This document shows, piece after piece, positions 49,020 to 62,145 of a DNA stretch of 64,000 nucleotides. The position numbers were made by a program, and so were the translations under genes. How positions within the stretch are numbered: the first letter of the stretch is position 1; every line of letters begins with the position of its first letter. The notes under the pieces were generated by a model. The model was not told the origin of the DNA, did not search any database, and was given only the letters and a program-made list of their open reading frames with translations. Source of the stretch: Voacanga thouarsii (Eukaryota > Streptophyta > Magnoliopsida > Gentianales > Apocynaceae). The stretch spans positions 1,922,001 to 1,986,000 of the forward strand of contig JANUWF010002120.1 in NCBI GenBank assembly GCA_026120185.1, written 5' to 3'.

Positions 49020-49780
49020 GCATCTTGTCAATGTATGTCGATTGGGATAATCCTAACATTTTCTGCTTCCTATTTTTAAGCAGCTTAATCCCGAAAATGT
49101 AACTGACTTCTCCCAATTCCTTCATACTGAAATGAACAGATAGTTATACCCTAGTAGATGATAGTATTCCTACATTATTCCCGATGAGTAGAATATCATC
49201 CATATATAGGACAAGAAAAACCACATTTATGCCTTCCAATTGGTTGTACACATATAGTTCATCCTTATTTTGAATGAAACTGTAAGACTTTACAGTCTCG
49301 TCAAAATAAATTTTCCATGAACTAGATGTCTGCTTAAGTCCATAAATGGACTTCTTAAGCTTACAAACCATATGTTCCTGGCCTTTAGTAAAAAAACCTT
49401 TCGGTTGGGACATATAGATGTCTTCATTAAGATAGCTATTAAGAAATGTCATCCTGACATCCATTTGCCATATCATGTAGTCATAATGACATGCGATGGC
49501 AAAAAGGATATGATGGACTTAAGCATAGCTATAAGGGAAAAGTTTTCCTTATGTTCAATTCCCTCTTTTTGAGAATACCTTTTCGCCACAAGCTTAGCTT
49601 TGAAGGTTTCTGCCTTCCCACATGTTCCCATTTTCCTCTTGTATATCCACTTACACCCAATGGGTTTTACTCCTTCAGGTGAAGCTACAAGATCCCAAAC
49701 CTGATTGAACTACATAGACTTAATCGTCGCTTCTATTACTTCATACCATAGATTTACGTTGGCATCAGCAATAGTCTTCT
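49020..49780 (-). pseudogene. copia-2 reverse transcriptase
   Basis: The best-preserved part is an open frame from 49476 down to 49144. It contains the DVRMTFLNSYLNEDIYMSQP motif, KLKKSIYGLKQ, and the catalytic YMDDILLIG (about 49183-49210) with both Asp residues intact. Upstream, toward 49780, the frame is broken by stops and shifts. Downstream, GEVSYIFGIKLL and SQSTYIDKMLAK are readable across stops. In copia elements this enzyme lies after integrase, as here. Confidence 0.88.
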
Positions 49781-50089
49781 CGTTTCTAGTAGGATCTTAT
49801 TCCTGATGGTCAGAAACTAGCTCGAAAGCCTCTCCAGTCCATCTTTCTAGAATCCTAGATACCTTTCCCCCCACTACGACGAGGCTCTGTTTGTACAGGT
49901 TCTTGAGGTTGTTCCTTTTCTTGTTCCACAATTGGGTCAGAAGAAGTTAATTCTGATGATAACTTCTCTTAGAGTTCCAACCTTGTTGAACTTTTAATGA
50001 AAGCACTTTGATCATCCTTCCAGCATCTAGCATTAGTACTTACTAGTATTTTTTTACTTCTTGGGATGATAAAAGTAACATCCTTTTGT

Positions 50090-50800
50090 TCTTTTTGGAT
50101 ACCCAACACAATAGCATAATTCTAATCTTGATTCCAGCTTGTCTCTCTTGATCAGTACATAAGCTGGGTAGCCCTATATCCTAAGATGATTCAAACTTGG
50201 CTTACGGCCAGTCCACATCTCATGAGGCATCCGAGGGACTAACTTGGAATGCACCAAGTTCAGAATGTATAGCACAGTTTCCAAGGTATATCCCTAAAAG
50301 GAGACCAAAAACGTAGCACGAGACATCATGCTTTAGACCATTTCTATCAATGTCCTATTCCTTCTCTCAGCTACTCCATTCTACTGGGGAGTCCCCATCA
50401 TAGAGAGCTAGGATACTATCTTATGATGTACTATGTAATCCTTGAATTCACTGAGGAGGTACTCTCCACCATGATCCAATCCGAAGGTTTTGATCAGTTT
50501 ACTTGTCCGACGCTCCACTTCAGCCTTAAACTCTTTGAACTTGTCAAAAGGGTCAGACTTGCACCTCATCAGGTAGACATAACTAAACCTTATACAATTA
50601 TCTGTGAAAGTGATAAAGTACTCAAAATCCACTTTAGCTGGTGTAGACAAAGGTCCACACACATCAGTGTGAATAAGGCCCAATATTTCCTTGGCTCTAT
50701 CAGCCTTTTTGGGTGAACGACCTTTTGGTCATTTTTTCCTATAAGGCAGGATTCACACTGTGGCCAACTTTCTAATCTTGATGACCCCAAGGGGCCCATC
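50090..50800 (-). pseudogene. copia-2 integrase with gag-pre-integrase domain
   Basis: The zinc-binding pre-integrase segment ends in CESCLIGKN (about 50710-50740). The core begins with GLIHTDVCGPLSTPA (50683 downward), which carries the first catalytic Asp. FGLDHGGEYLLSEF (about 50425-50500) holds the second acidic site, and NGVAERRNRTLIEM (about 50335-50380) the Glu. An open frame of 91 codons covers most of the core (50683-50408), and stops follow. The domain order identifies it as Ty1/copia. Confidence 0.88.
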
Positions 50801-51339
50801 AAGGACTAACCTCTGAATCCTGGTTAAGTCAATATGAGCCAACTTTAGATGCCAAATATATGAGTCATTGACATTAAGTTTTCTCTTCCTACTTAATGGT
50901 TCAGATTGAATGTTATATATTTAATTGCTTGTAGGAACTAAAAAGAATAAGTTTTTATACATGTGTCCAGAACAAAGAACTTCTCAATTTCTACAGATAG
51001 CAATACTAGATTGGAAAGAAACAGAATAACCCTGATTTATAAGTTTTGAAATTAAAACCAAATTTTGTCTAAATCTAGATACATATAAAATATCTTTCAA
51101 AATAACTACTCTATTACAATAAAGAAAATAAGATCCAGCTCTCCCACTGCAAGGGTCCATACTTGTGCTTCATTTCCTATTCAAACTCCATGTTCACCCT
51201 TCTGGAGTCTTCTTATCTTCCTAAACCCCCGCAAGATGTTATAGGTATGATCAGTGGCTCTAGAATCAATAATCCAAGTAGAAGTTTATCCAACCATTAA
51301 AACCTAGATAGAGAATAATACTTGTAGGGTTTTTCTTGG

Positions 51340-52140
51340 TATGAAGCTCTGGACACTTCTTTCTCCAGTGTCCCTTCTGTTGACAATTGAAGCAGTTGCC
51401 CCCTGGCATGTTGGGCTAGTTCTTGGGCTGGGCTACTATGCTTGCTTTCTTCTTCTAGAACATCTTGGGCATGGGCCCAACTCTGGAAGAAGAAGCCCAG
51501 CAATCATAGCCTTAGACTGTGGCTTTATGACCTTCTCCGCCACTTGGAGCTCTATCATTAACTCAATTAAACTCATGTTTAACTTGTTCATGTTGTAGTT
51601 TAACTTGAACTGAGTAAAACAGCCTAGCAAAGATTCGAGAACCATGTCCACTTAGCTCTCGAGGTCAATAACAGCCCCTAAGACATTCATTTCGTCGAAA
51701 GCAGCAATTATTGCTCCCTGACTGATGCTTCCTCAGCCATCTTAATATTTATGATCATCTTAAAAGCTTCTTGCCTTGCAGGCCAACTCTTATCGGTGAA
51801 CATCGTGGCTAGTGACTGCCTTATATCGTACGTAGTGGCCATGTGCTCATGTTTGAACTGGAGCATATTAAATATTGAGGCCAACATATAGCAACGAGCT
51901 ATCTCATCAGCCTTCTTCCATGCCTTCTCATCATCGTGCTCAACATCAGTGGAACCTTCCCCGATAACAGTGCAGGTTTCATGGAAGACATACTTATACT
52001 CCTCGACAGTGAGTATTATTTCCATGTTCCTTTTCCAGTCCATATAATTTGGACCCGTAAACTTATTCTCTAGAATAATAATGGCCAAAGGACTAAAAGA
52101 ACCTCCACCAACCATTTCTAAAAAATTGAAAATAAAAGAA
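51340..52140 (-). pseudogene. copia-2 gag with zinc knuckle
   Basis: Minus-strand frame readable from about MVGGGSFSPLAI (near 52115) through LENKFTGPNYMDWKRNMEII (52000-52060), a motif typical of the copia gag N-terminus, and ARCYMLASIFNMLQ (about 51860-51900), down to about 51708. A CX2CX4HX4C zinc knuckle (CFNCQQKGHWRKKC, about 51351-51395) closes gag in another frame. The frame extends upstream of the likely start only because no stop intervenes. Gag coats the element RNA and is not expected to be functional. Confidence 0.82.
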
Positions 52141-53826
52141 ATCTTAGTTTGTGAAAAAATAATAATAATTTGTGACTTTGTTCTCATATTGAACCCTATA
52201 ATAGTTAACCCTATCACTATTATTTTTAATATGGTTAATTTAGCTCTCAGGAAAACTAACATAGTTTCTTGAGAAGATTAACAATTTTCTATGCTAAGTG
52301 TATTAACCACCCCAAATTAATTTCCCTTCTAGATAATGATCTAAAAAATAACTCCATTGTGGGATTACCATTTCTTCTCATTTCTTATAGACATTCCTCG
52401 CACAATAACCTCCAACATGGACTGGCCGATCATAGCACGTGTATCGGATTATTAATTATAGCCATCTGTTAGTTCTAGATATTTGTGGAATTCCAATCCT
52501 AAACGGGTTCACTCCCAGGGTGATGCGAGGGGACCCACGATATCTAATGAGGATCGTGACGGAAGCCGTGGAGCTGTTAGAAATCCTTTCGCACTTAGTC
52601 TTTTAAAGCAACAATTTTTAAAGAAAATATCATTTTGAAAATATTCCATTAAGTATCCCTTAATTCTTTGTAAAATATCTAAATTCGTAAATCACTACAT
52701 CAAGGTAAAAATCCTTTAAGAGATATTCTATGAATTTATTTTACACAGTTAAGACCTTAATGATGTAAAAAAAATTCTTTTTAAACTTTCTAGAGACTTT
52801 GGTCTCAAGTTTAATTTAACAAAAATAATTTTCTAGTGCAAAAAATAAAATACAAATGCCTTTCGTTTTTAACATACAAAAAAAACCTAAATCCAAAATA
52901 TTTTCTATGCCAAGAATTAAATCCTTTGAGAAAATATCCAAGGATTAATTTTTCTCCAAGTTAAAAATATCCATTTTTTTAAATTTGAAAAATATTTTTC
53001 TTGTCATAAATTTCTGAAAGACTTTGGTTTTTGAGAACACGTTCACATACGATACAAAAAGAATTTAGCATGCTAGAAAACTGTAAAAGTTTTCATGCTT
53101 TTCTATTCTTTTAACCTAAGTGTCCACAAAATAGAACTAAACACATTAATTAATTAATGATCTTATTTAATCATTAATTTCCTTTACTATTATTTTTTAT
53201 TCAAAATATTCACGGAATATTAACTATTACAATAAAAATAACTCTGCCTAGTATGGGACCAAAAATAATAATAATAAAATAATTTTTTCCCCTCTAGTCC
53301 AGTGTAACCACCACACTGGATCATGGCTTATGGGATAAACCCATGGACCACGATTCTGGGCGAGTGCCCACACAACAGCTTCAGCCAAGAAGTTGTTGCG
53401 GAAACTGACGCTTCCGTGAGGAAGCTTCCTCGCATGCGGTGCAAAGCTGAGGCCAACTCGGGCTTGCTGTAGCTCCAAGCAGCAGTTGGCTTGGACCGCT
53501 TTAGCTTCTCTCACATTATGCAACTCAGCTGCTATAGTGATTGTCTTCTCTAAAATTTCTTTGCGTGTTCAGACGTTCTGGGTCTAGATTTTTACATATA
53601 TTTCAACCAAAAATCATCCAAAACAATCCACAAATGCCTATACCTTTAATTATAGGCGTACATGAACACTATGCAAGACTAAAAAAAATGATCACAATGT
53701 TCCTATGTCTCAATCGTGAGACTTACAGAGGATGCTACCCAAATAAAAAAACACGAAGGATCACAGATTATAATTATCTAACCGGTTTTATTCATTAACA
53801 TGCAACTTATATTGCCATATAGCCAT
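52141..53826 (-). other. copia-2 5' leader, non-coding
   Basis: About 1.7 kb between primer site and gag, unusually long. It contains a GC-richer island with TGATGCGAGGGGACCC (about 52521-52536) and a CCAGTGTAACC..CACACTGG inverted segment near 53299-53320, surrounded by A/T-rich runs. No conserved protein motif is seen. Confidence 0.5.
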
Positions 53827-53840
53827 TCTCTGATAGCACT

Positions 53841-55781
53841 TGAACGTAAATATGGAAAAAACAAAAAATGCCGTTGTATGTCACAGAACCAAAAAAAAAA
53901 AAAAAAAAAGAAAAAAGAGCATCACAGGAAAGTTATTTACCTCTACGTTTTTTTACTGGTCTGGGGGTGCCAGCACCTTGGTCTGAACCACTTTTGGTTC
54001 TGAGATCGATGCTTTAGGGTATTGTCATGCAAGCCGATGGCCTCTTCTGGGCATCAACGCAACTCCTCTTGGCTTTCAAAATATAATCGCAGCTGAAATG
54101 CTTGGTGAAAGCTATGGATGAAGAGGATGATCTTCCTATTCTGACTAAAAGCTATCAAGTATTAATCAGATAGGTCTTGTATCTCTATTCTAATGTTGAA
54201 AAAGCACAAAGAACATATACAGGAGAAAAGAAGAAGAGGGGCTTGACAGGAAAACCAACGATGCTATGTGAAAGTCTCCCATATTCTATTGAATCCCCAC
54301 TGCTTTGATAATAGGCTATGATCCAGGTATTCAAATATCAAATAGAAGCCCTTAGGTCCACGTCATTAATTTAAGCCATTAAATAGGCCTATGGACCAGT
54401 TCATTGGCTTAAGCCTTTAATTTAATTTAATTAGTCCTGGACTAATATAAGCCCAATAATTAAATAACTCAATGGACCAATATAAACCTCAGGCCTTAGC
54501 CCAGTTCATTTGGTTTAGCCTTTAATTTAATTTAATTATTCCTGGATTAATACAAGCCCAATAATTAAATTAATCAAATAGCCCAAATGGGCCAAGATTA
54601 ACCTCAGGCCTTGGTCCAATTCATTGGATTTAGCTTTTAATTTAATTTAAATATTTTTGGATTAATATAAGCCCAATAATTAAATTAATTAAATAACTCA
54701 AATGGGCTAATATATCATTCTCCCTTTTTGGACAATTTTTTTTATTCTAACCCAATAAATAAAACAGGCTACTCGAATAAAATAAAATCCATTTAATACA
54801 AGATCAATCCCTTAACCCAAAATCATCAGGACTTATGGGCTATTCTGAGAACCAAAAGACACATCGCCTTGGCTACTAAAATGACCAAAATACCCCTAAT
54901 ATAGAAATAGTAAAATTTTACATTTTAAATATTTTCTGATATCACCATAAGAAAATATTGATTCCAAGGACAATGTTGCGTTTGCAAAGTCTTCAACCTA
55001 TAGGTATAATGACTAAAATACCACTCTAAGCATTGTTGTACATTTAGAGAGAAAGAGTGTGCTAACCCCTCTCCAAAAGACATCTACCATCTTTAGACCT
55101 CTAGAACATTGATCCACGACTCCTGGAATGCTTCGGCTTTCCAAGGGAGCTACCCAGAAGCAAACATCGAAGTCATGTTTCCCAAGACTCTGGACATTTA
55201 GATCATTCGAACAGTCTCAAGAGGTGATATAGCATAGAAGATATCTTGCACAAGTCTATCTTCATTAACTAGTCACATACACCCAACATACGAGTATATC
55301 GGCTCTATGATACAACATCAACTACAACATATCAATATGTAGTAGAGTATTAATCCAAGCTATAGCAGTAACAGTCTAAGTTTCTTCTAAATAGTACATT
55401 TACAAACCACTATTTTAGGTCCTATTTTACGTATTTGAAATACGCTCGTGCTGTAAAGTGAGTGCACTACTCACTGGCTAAAAGTAAGCCATTCTCTATT
55501 TAGAATTTATAACACAATAAATTAGACATGATGGGATTCTCATTCTCACCAATCAGTTAAGAACAAATGTTTATGTGTCATATTACTCGTGATCCATAAC
55601 TTATTGTGAAAGACCACCATTTACATGGATTACTTACTTAAACACAATGGGTCCTTTCCAAATGTAAATCGTACACAAATAAAATATATATTTACAAATA
55701 AATTTTTTAGAATAAATTCTTCTATTAATAAATTCAAATAATTACATCAGAAACCTAGTCTAGATGGTACACAATCTAACA
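53841..55781 (-). mobile_element. copia-2 5' LTR (1,941 bp)
   Basis: Plus-strand ends are TGAACG and TCTAACA. Homologous to 10640-12150 plus 47770-48218, with visible divergence. It includes the 117-bp repeat array (about 54380-54715) and lacks a short stretch around the gypsy B target. The TCAAA target duplication follows at 55782. Confidence 0.9.
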
Positions 55782-55970
55782 TCAAATTGGTATCAGAGCA
55801 AGCTTATGTTCATTCTGATTAACACAACTTTCTTTGGGGAAAAGTACAATATCTTCAAGCAGTTGTGAAATTTTTCAGATTTTCATCACTTCTTTGGGTG
55901 TTACTTTTGAATGCTTGATAGTTAAAATTATGCAATGAACGTGATGTTAAATTGATCTTATATATTAGTA
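55782..55970 (+). mobile_element. Start of element X internal region
   Basis: TCAAA then TTGGTATCAGAGCAAG, an initiator-Met-type primer site at 55788-55799 on the plus strand. Joined to 10634 it would restore LTR, primer site and leader of element X. After 180 bases it is cut by the Athila-like LTR. Confidence 0.65.
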
Positions 55971-57480
55971 TGTGATAGGGGCTTAAATCACCATTATTTT
56001 ACTAGTTATTTAAGGTTGTTTTAAGATGCATTTGTCGTAATAACTAGGCCTATTCCCTCCTATTTGACATTTTTCTTACGAAATGTGTGTTAGGTAAATT
56101 TTTGCAATTTTAAATTAAAATTGAGCAGAAAGTGAACAATTTCAGAATGCACCTTGCATCAAGCCTAGCCAATGGACTAAGCACCGGGTCCATTCTGGTC
56201 CAACATCAGAAATTGAGCCAACTTTTAGGTAGAAACCAAAACAAACCAAGTGCCAGGTCTGTCAATTGTACCTGGCGCCAGGTCTATTTTGTTCGGCTAG
56301 CAAAAATAGAGCAAAACTCCAGAGGAAGAACAGAGTGCATTTGGCGCCAGTTAGGTCGAAGGTACCCAGTGCCAAGTAGGCTCTGGAAGGCGAATATTTT
56401 GTGTATGAAATTAGGAATTTTCCAATAATTTTGGTTTTTTTTTTTCAAATCCTACTCGGCCAAGACTTCATAAGCCACGAATTTACCATCTAAAAGGACC
56501 TATAAAAGCACAAAAGGATACAAGCGAAGAGACAGAAAAATAAAGAGAGGTGGATCCGAGAGAAAAAATTTCCAATCGCTAATTGAAGGAGGATTTCACC
56601 CAAATCAAGGAGAATTGTTTAAGAGAGTCTTCATGGTAAAGAAAGAGGTTTGTCTGTGAGTGTTTCTTTTATCTTTGTTTTCTTTTTCTTTAACAATGAT
56701 ATATTCAATGATTTTATTGTAATTTAATATTATTTTGAGATTCATGATTTTTTGTTAATTTAGTTATTTGATCAATTCTTTGTCACATTTGATACTTGAT
56801 TACTTGTTATCATTGGTTATTGTTGCGAGTTTTTCTAACTGACTTGGGACAACGATGTTAGCAGTTTCATTGCATTGATTTCGTATTTATCTAATCTTAA
56901 TGGACTTGAGCGACAAAGTTAAGATTAGAGGATTAGGTAATCAAAGATTAGTTGATTTCAGCTCAATCGAAGGATTATTAGATAATTTCATGCTTACAAG
57001 GAATCGGGCTTAATGCATGTTTTGGTTATGTTAGCTTGATTGGCAAATCTATTAATTTAATCAAAATATAGGATTCCATGGAGTGGGAAATGAAGTGGGA
57101 TTTATTTATGTAGATTGATAACTTGTGAAACAATTGACTTTTACTTTATATACTTTTATGATGCCAAGATAATAATTAGTTGAGAATTTTTAGTTGGTTC
57201 ATTATCATGTTTTCTAGGATAATTGTCTAAATTGCATAAACCTACATCCTTGAGTTGTATAAATTTCTTTATTATTTTTTTATTGCTTTTTTTTTTGGTC
57301 GGCTAAACAATGAATGAATAGTAATTAGTGTGTACTTATTTTGTTGAGGATCAATACTTGTTAATTCCCTATACTATGCTTGCGATGAATATATTTGCTC
57401 ATATGTGTACTTTGAGATTAATGTTTTAATTAAAACTTGACTAAGGGATAGATTTAAATTTGATGATTTTATTACACTCA
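55971..57480 (+). mobile_element. Athila-like gypsy 5' LTR (about 1.5 kb)
   Basis: Begins TGTGATAGGGGC (or TGATAGGGGC at 55973) and ends near TTACACTCA. A TATA box TATAAAAGCA lies at 56501-56510. Repeated GGCGCCAG words occur at 56274 and 56343. The downstream primer site fixes the right edge. Confidence 0.72.
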
Positions 57481-57484
57481 AAGC

Positions 57485-57503
57485 TTTTGCCCCATTGCTA
57501 GGG
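57485..57503 (+). other. Primer binding site, tRNA-Asp type
   Basis: CTTTTGCCCCATTGCTAGGG resembles the Athila primer site with TTGGCGCC and TTGCCGGGGA, with substitutions. It is followed by AACAAT as in that group. Confidence 0.65.
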
Positions 57504-57751
57504 AACAATATTATGTAAGCTTGTATTTTATTGATTTAACCATATTTGTATGCTTATTTGTCTATATGTAAATATGTGAATATGTATATTTATTCCTTGT
57601 ATGACTTGGGGCTATATTTTGTTTTCTTTTATACTTGTACTTTAATGTCTCTATACGTTGCAATTCCATATAACTTCAGTTGTAAATTGTTTAACTTGTA
57701 AATTCTTTAATCTCACACTTTTCTGTCTTACGTAGACCTTGCTCTTATTTT
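57504..57751. other. Athila-like leader
   Basis: T-rich leader with no motif, ending at the gag ATG at 57752. Confidence 0.5.
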
Positions 57752-58372
57752 ATGACACGGCAATCCAACACTTCTATATTCGATCTTGATGCGATAATTG
57801 AGAGAACTCTCACTAGGGTCTACAAGGGTGTAGGCGAAAGGGTAAGCAAAGAAATGGAGGTAAATTAGCCCAACAATGGTGGTAACGGTGGAGTTAATAG
57901 GCAAATTATGAATGACTTTGTCAAATCCACAATCTAAGGTACAGGCTCTAGTATAACAAGGCCTAGGATAGAGGCCAACAATTTTGACATAAGACCCAAC
58001 GAAATCTAAATGATCCAAAATATGGTTCAATTTGATAGGTTACCTGAGAAAGATCCCAATGCCCACCTTGTGAGCTTTCTAGAAATTTGTGACATGTTTA
58101 AAATGAATAGTTTTTTTGAGGATGCCATCAAACAAAGACTTTTCTCCTTCTTCTTGAGAGATCGAGCAAAATCATGGTTAAAATCTTTGCCCACTAGATC
58201 CACCACTATTTGGAATATGTTAGCTGAGAAATTCTTGGCCAAATATTTTCCACCAGCTAGAACATCCAAACTTCGGACTGACATTTTTGCCTTCCAACAA
58301 TTAGAGGCCGAAAACTTTTATAAGTGTTGAGAGAGGTTAAAGGAGATACAGAGAAAATGTCCTCGCCATAGA
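57752..58372 (+). pseudogene. Athila-like gag, 5' part
   Basis: Starts MTRQSN at 57752. The first third has three stops. From 58010 a frame of 106 codons carries the retrotransposon gag core: a DPNAHLVSFLEICDMFK stretch, a LFSFFLRDRAKSWLKSLP stretch and EKFLAKYFPPARTSKLRTDI. These fit the Athila/Tat branch, not the chromovirus gag of elements A and B. A stop replaces a residue in the YKC/ERLKEIQRKCPRH helix at 58327, and the gene is cut at 58372 by a solo LTR. Confidence 0.86.
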
Positions 58373-58617
58373 TGTGAAACCCCAGTTGAAACTAACCTTA
58401 GAGTAAGGGGGTTAGGATGCATATCATATTTTATTGCATGTTTAAATATATTTTTATATGATTTTATGTGCTTTGGATTTGTGATTTGTAGCCTAGAAGG
58501 CTTAATTGTGGCTATTGAGTAAGAAGGACAAAATGGTAATTTTTGCTTGAGATAGAAATAGGGAGATAGGTTGGGGATTAAATAGGAAAAATATTTGGGA
58601 TAAAAAATAAGAACAAG

Positions 58618-58690
58618 AGTTGTTGTGGTTTAGTGGTTAGAGTTATGGAATTAATTCTTGAGGTCTTGGGTTGAAATTCCATCATTGGGC
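58618..58690 (+). other. tRNA-like block in solo LTR
   Basis: A-box-like TGGTTTAGTGGTTAGAGT (58625-58642) and B-box-like GGGTTGAAATTCC (58668-58680). Confidence 0.52.
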
Positions 58691-60264
58691 TTTAGCATGA
58701 TTAAATCTTATTTTTGTTTGGGAAGGCCATATTTTTGGCCTTATGTGCTCTAGGGAAGAGTAGAGGTGTTGTCCTAAGGGAAACATGATAGGAGTATCCT
58801 AATCCTACTCTTGTGCCCTACAAAAATTTCTAAGGGAATTCATACCCTTCTTGATCCTTAGTTTTCTTACTTCTCAATTCATTAGAATGTTCAACTTATT
58901 CAAGCCAATTTCATTCCAGAAAATTCCAGCAAAGTGCTGTGGCTTTGAAGGTTAAAAAATGTCTAAGTGTAAGATATCTTGTGGGCCAAAAATGCGTAGG
59001 AGTTGTGGAAGGTTCCCAAGAGATTAATCTCTATGGTTGAACCTTCAAAACTCCACTCTAGCTATATTCATTTCATTCATGAAGTAATCTAGAATTTTTC
59101 CAACTTCTTGTGCATTCAAAGGGTTGAAATTTCCAGCTATCATTCCCTCCCAAATGCTGTAAGAAAAATAGCCCTCTTAACCAGCTTGAAGTCTGAAATT
59201 ATGAGCCAAAACCGGACTGCACAAATGCTGTGCAAACCAGAAAATTTTCTGGACAAATTCGCAGCTTTGGTGATCCTAAACCAAGCTGTTTTCTTCCAGT
59301 TTTCATCTAGCACCTTAGCCACATTTTCCCTCCATAATGAAGGCTGGAAACTAGCCTTGAAAGACCTTTGAATACCCCTTCAAATCCTCTACCAACTGAC
59401 TGAAAAATGGCAGCAAAAGCTGCTCAGAAATTTCCAGCAACTAGCGAAAATCTGTACAGGAATTTTTCCAGCCTTGCTCCATCTTCAGCCTTATCCAAAA
59501 CCTTCCTCCTTTTTCTGTGCAAACTTCCTATGAACAGCCATGAACTGAGCTCCACCATCTTCTCCAACCATCTGCTCCAAAAACCAGTCCATGGCTGCCC
59601 CTAAAATATCTCTATCAATTACTCCAATCAAGCCATTGATTAAAGACCAAAATTCCAGCAATTGTATTTAGTAAACTTCCATAAAACATCCCTTAAACAA
59701 CCAGACATTCCTTCACCATTGTACCCCCTCTTTTCGGCCACCATTTAGCCCTTCAAACAGCTTTCATTCTAGCAGAATCCCTAGCCATCTAGTCGACCAT
59801 TAGAGCTTCCAAAAGCTCTCCTCCATTTAATATCTTCTTACCATATTTTGTTTCCAAAATTGATTCCCTAAAATATTCCTTTTTGGATTCCAAATAATCA
59901 GCCTTCCTTTTCCTCCCAAACCAGAAAAATCAACTACCAAAACCTCTCAGACAATTCGGCCACTCCAATCCCACAGAATTTCAGCCAGCTTCAATCAAAT
60001 CCTTTCCATTCTCTTCAACCTTCAAGAACACCTAGAACACCTACTAGCATCCACGCGCCTAATACCACTCCAATCTTCACCAAAAACTCCAGATCACACC
60101 TACTCCACCCCTTGAATCCACTTCTGCAATTTTTAACATCAAACACCAAAATCGAAGTCTCACTTTTGGATAAAAAATCAGAATTTTCGTGAAGACTCAA
60201 GAACATCTTCAAGGTAAGCATGATAAATCACACCACCTTCTCTCATCTTCGACTTCTAATGAAT

Positions 60265-60267
60265 ATA

Positions 60268-60298
<31 letters not shown>

Positions 60299-60306
60299 TT
60301 ATATAT
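60265..60306 (+). repeat. AT microsatellite
   Basis: AT run grading into TATATTTATATTTA. Runs of Ile and Tyr in the open frames here are artefacts of it. Confidence 0.93.
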
Positions 60307-62145
60307 GTACATATTATCATACTAATAGACTCTCTTTTTCACTTTTCTCTCTCTTTCTCTCTCTTGGCCGAATGCTCTCCCTCTCTTGGCCGAATGGTGA
60401 CTTCCACCACGACCATGTTTTCTTCATCTCTTTTGGACGGATCTAGTCTCCTAAGAGTTAGGATCCATTCAAAGCTACTCCAAGGTAATCATCAATCAAG
60501 TAAGCCTCTCCAACCCTCTCTTTATGTTCTAGATTCATGTCTATAGGATGATATTGGAAGGAGATGGATTATGATTAGGATTTTAGCATGTGTTGTTGTG
60601 ATGTGTTGAGATTGAAGCATGAATAAATATGTGTATATGATGGAGATGGGATTGATATATGAGTTGATTGTCTTGTTTGACTGTATGGCATTTTTACGGG
60701 TTAATGTATGTCTCCATGTTGTGAGTGGTATATGTCGTCAAGCATGTTAGAGATTATGTCACCTTTGGTAAATAGCGTTTATGTTCATGTATATTTGTTA
60801 AAGCCATAGATATGTTTATGTTTGTAGAGGTTGGATCATGTCTTGATAAATTTAGATCTATGTCTTTATTCATGTTTGGATGATTTGTTGAATTGGAGTG
60901 GAGTATATGTTCATGATTGTGGTTGGCAATAGAAATATGGTCATGACCTTGCTGTTCTTAAGCTAATTTTATTTCTTCAATAAAATGATTAATGCTATAA
61001 TTTCTTCTAGAAAAATTTTGAAAACCCTAGGAAAGGTGGATTTGGACTATTTTATATAAAATAGTGATATTTTAGTCAAATAGATAATGGCTTTTATTAA
61101 TGAAATAAAATATATAGATTTTATATAAAATAAAATGTATAGAAAATAATAATAAAGCCTTTCATATGAATATTCATAATAGGTAAAATATTAATATTGT
61201 AAGTCTTATATTCATAAATACTATTAAAATTTATTTTTTATCTTTCAATCAACACCCATTAAAATTTACTTACAACTAGTTTTAGTTATTAATTATTTTC
61301 TAGCAATAATTATTAATAGATTATTATTTTACCTAATACCACCTAGGACCCTTCATCAAATAAACCCTAATATATTTTTAGCAAGATTTAAACCTTCAAC
61401 TTATTAGTACCTATTTCCAAAACCCTAATTATTTTAATATCAAACTAGACTTAGTTTATAAACTCCTTTATTTATTTTCTGGCCTTAAGCTTGGGACACT
61501 AGGATCATGGTTGCAGTAAGTTAAGCTAGAATTAGTTGTAAAGGTGAATCTTGGCTTGAGTTTAATTAAGGCTTTGTTTTCCCCAGGTGGGGTTAGGTCA
61601 GCTGTTGGAGACCTTTATTTTGAACAAGGATCAAGTAAGCTTCTGCATAAAACATGTTTGTTGTAAAAGGTTACTATGGCATGCTAAACCCGAAGTATGT
61701 GAACACTTATTTTGTAAAGGCAATTAAGGTCTATTCCCTTTCTTGTTTCAGTCAAACCAATTATTTGAAAATGAACAGATAGTTTTACTCAAACACCAGA
61801 CTATTTCTAAAACTAATTTTGTCAAGGACTTTAGAAACCCTTAATTGCCATTTTCAGGTAAAGCTATGTTTTATCAGTTTTCTCCCAATTGAGAAAAACT
61901 ACATTGAGTACTCAATAAGGGTAGGCTAGTAGTACTAGTTTTGAAGAGTAAGAGTGAATCTTTTGACAGGAGGCCACTTCCAGAAAATAAACTCAACTTA
62001 GAGAAACGTCAGTACTGCTTAGTCATATCGGTCCGAGCTAACAGTTTCAGTCATGTGGATTATGTGTTGCTAGAATGGACAACCGATTTTGTTTGGGTGT
62101 AGAAAAGGAGGAGAATCTTACTCGGTAGGCCGATCATCTACCTTT

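Larger units (their letters stand above)
48219..53840 (-). mobile_element. copia-2 internal region (5.6 kb, minus strand)
   Basis: Complete domain order of a Ty1/copia element on the minus strand: primer site (about 53827-53838, TGCTATCAGAGA), leader, gag, zinc knuckle, integrase, reverse transcriptase, RNase H, polypurine tract. All coding parts are broken. The whole element spans 10640-55781 because gypsy B sits in its 3' LTR. Confidence 0.88.

Noticed and set aside
1538..58690. Functional tRNA genes in the LTRs
   Set aside because: A-box and B-box are good, but the acceptor stem does not pair and the D-stem is imperfect, so I call them tRNA-like only.
15958..60306. Short spaced repeats as a CRISPR array
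   Set aside because: The repeats are simple microsatellites and LTR-internal duplications in a plant genome, with no regular repeat-spacer pattern or cas genes.
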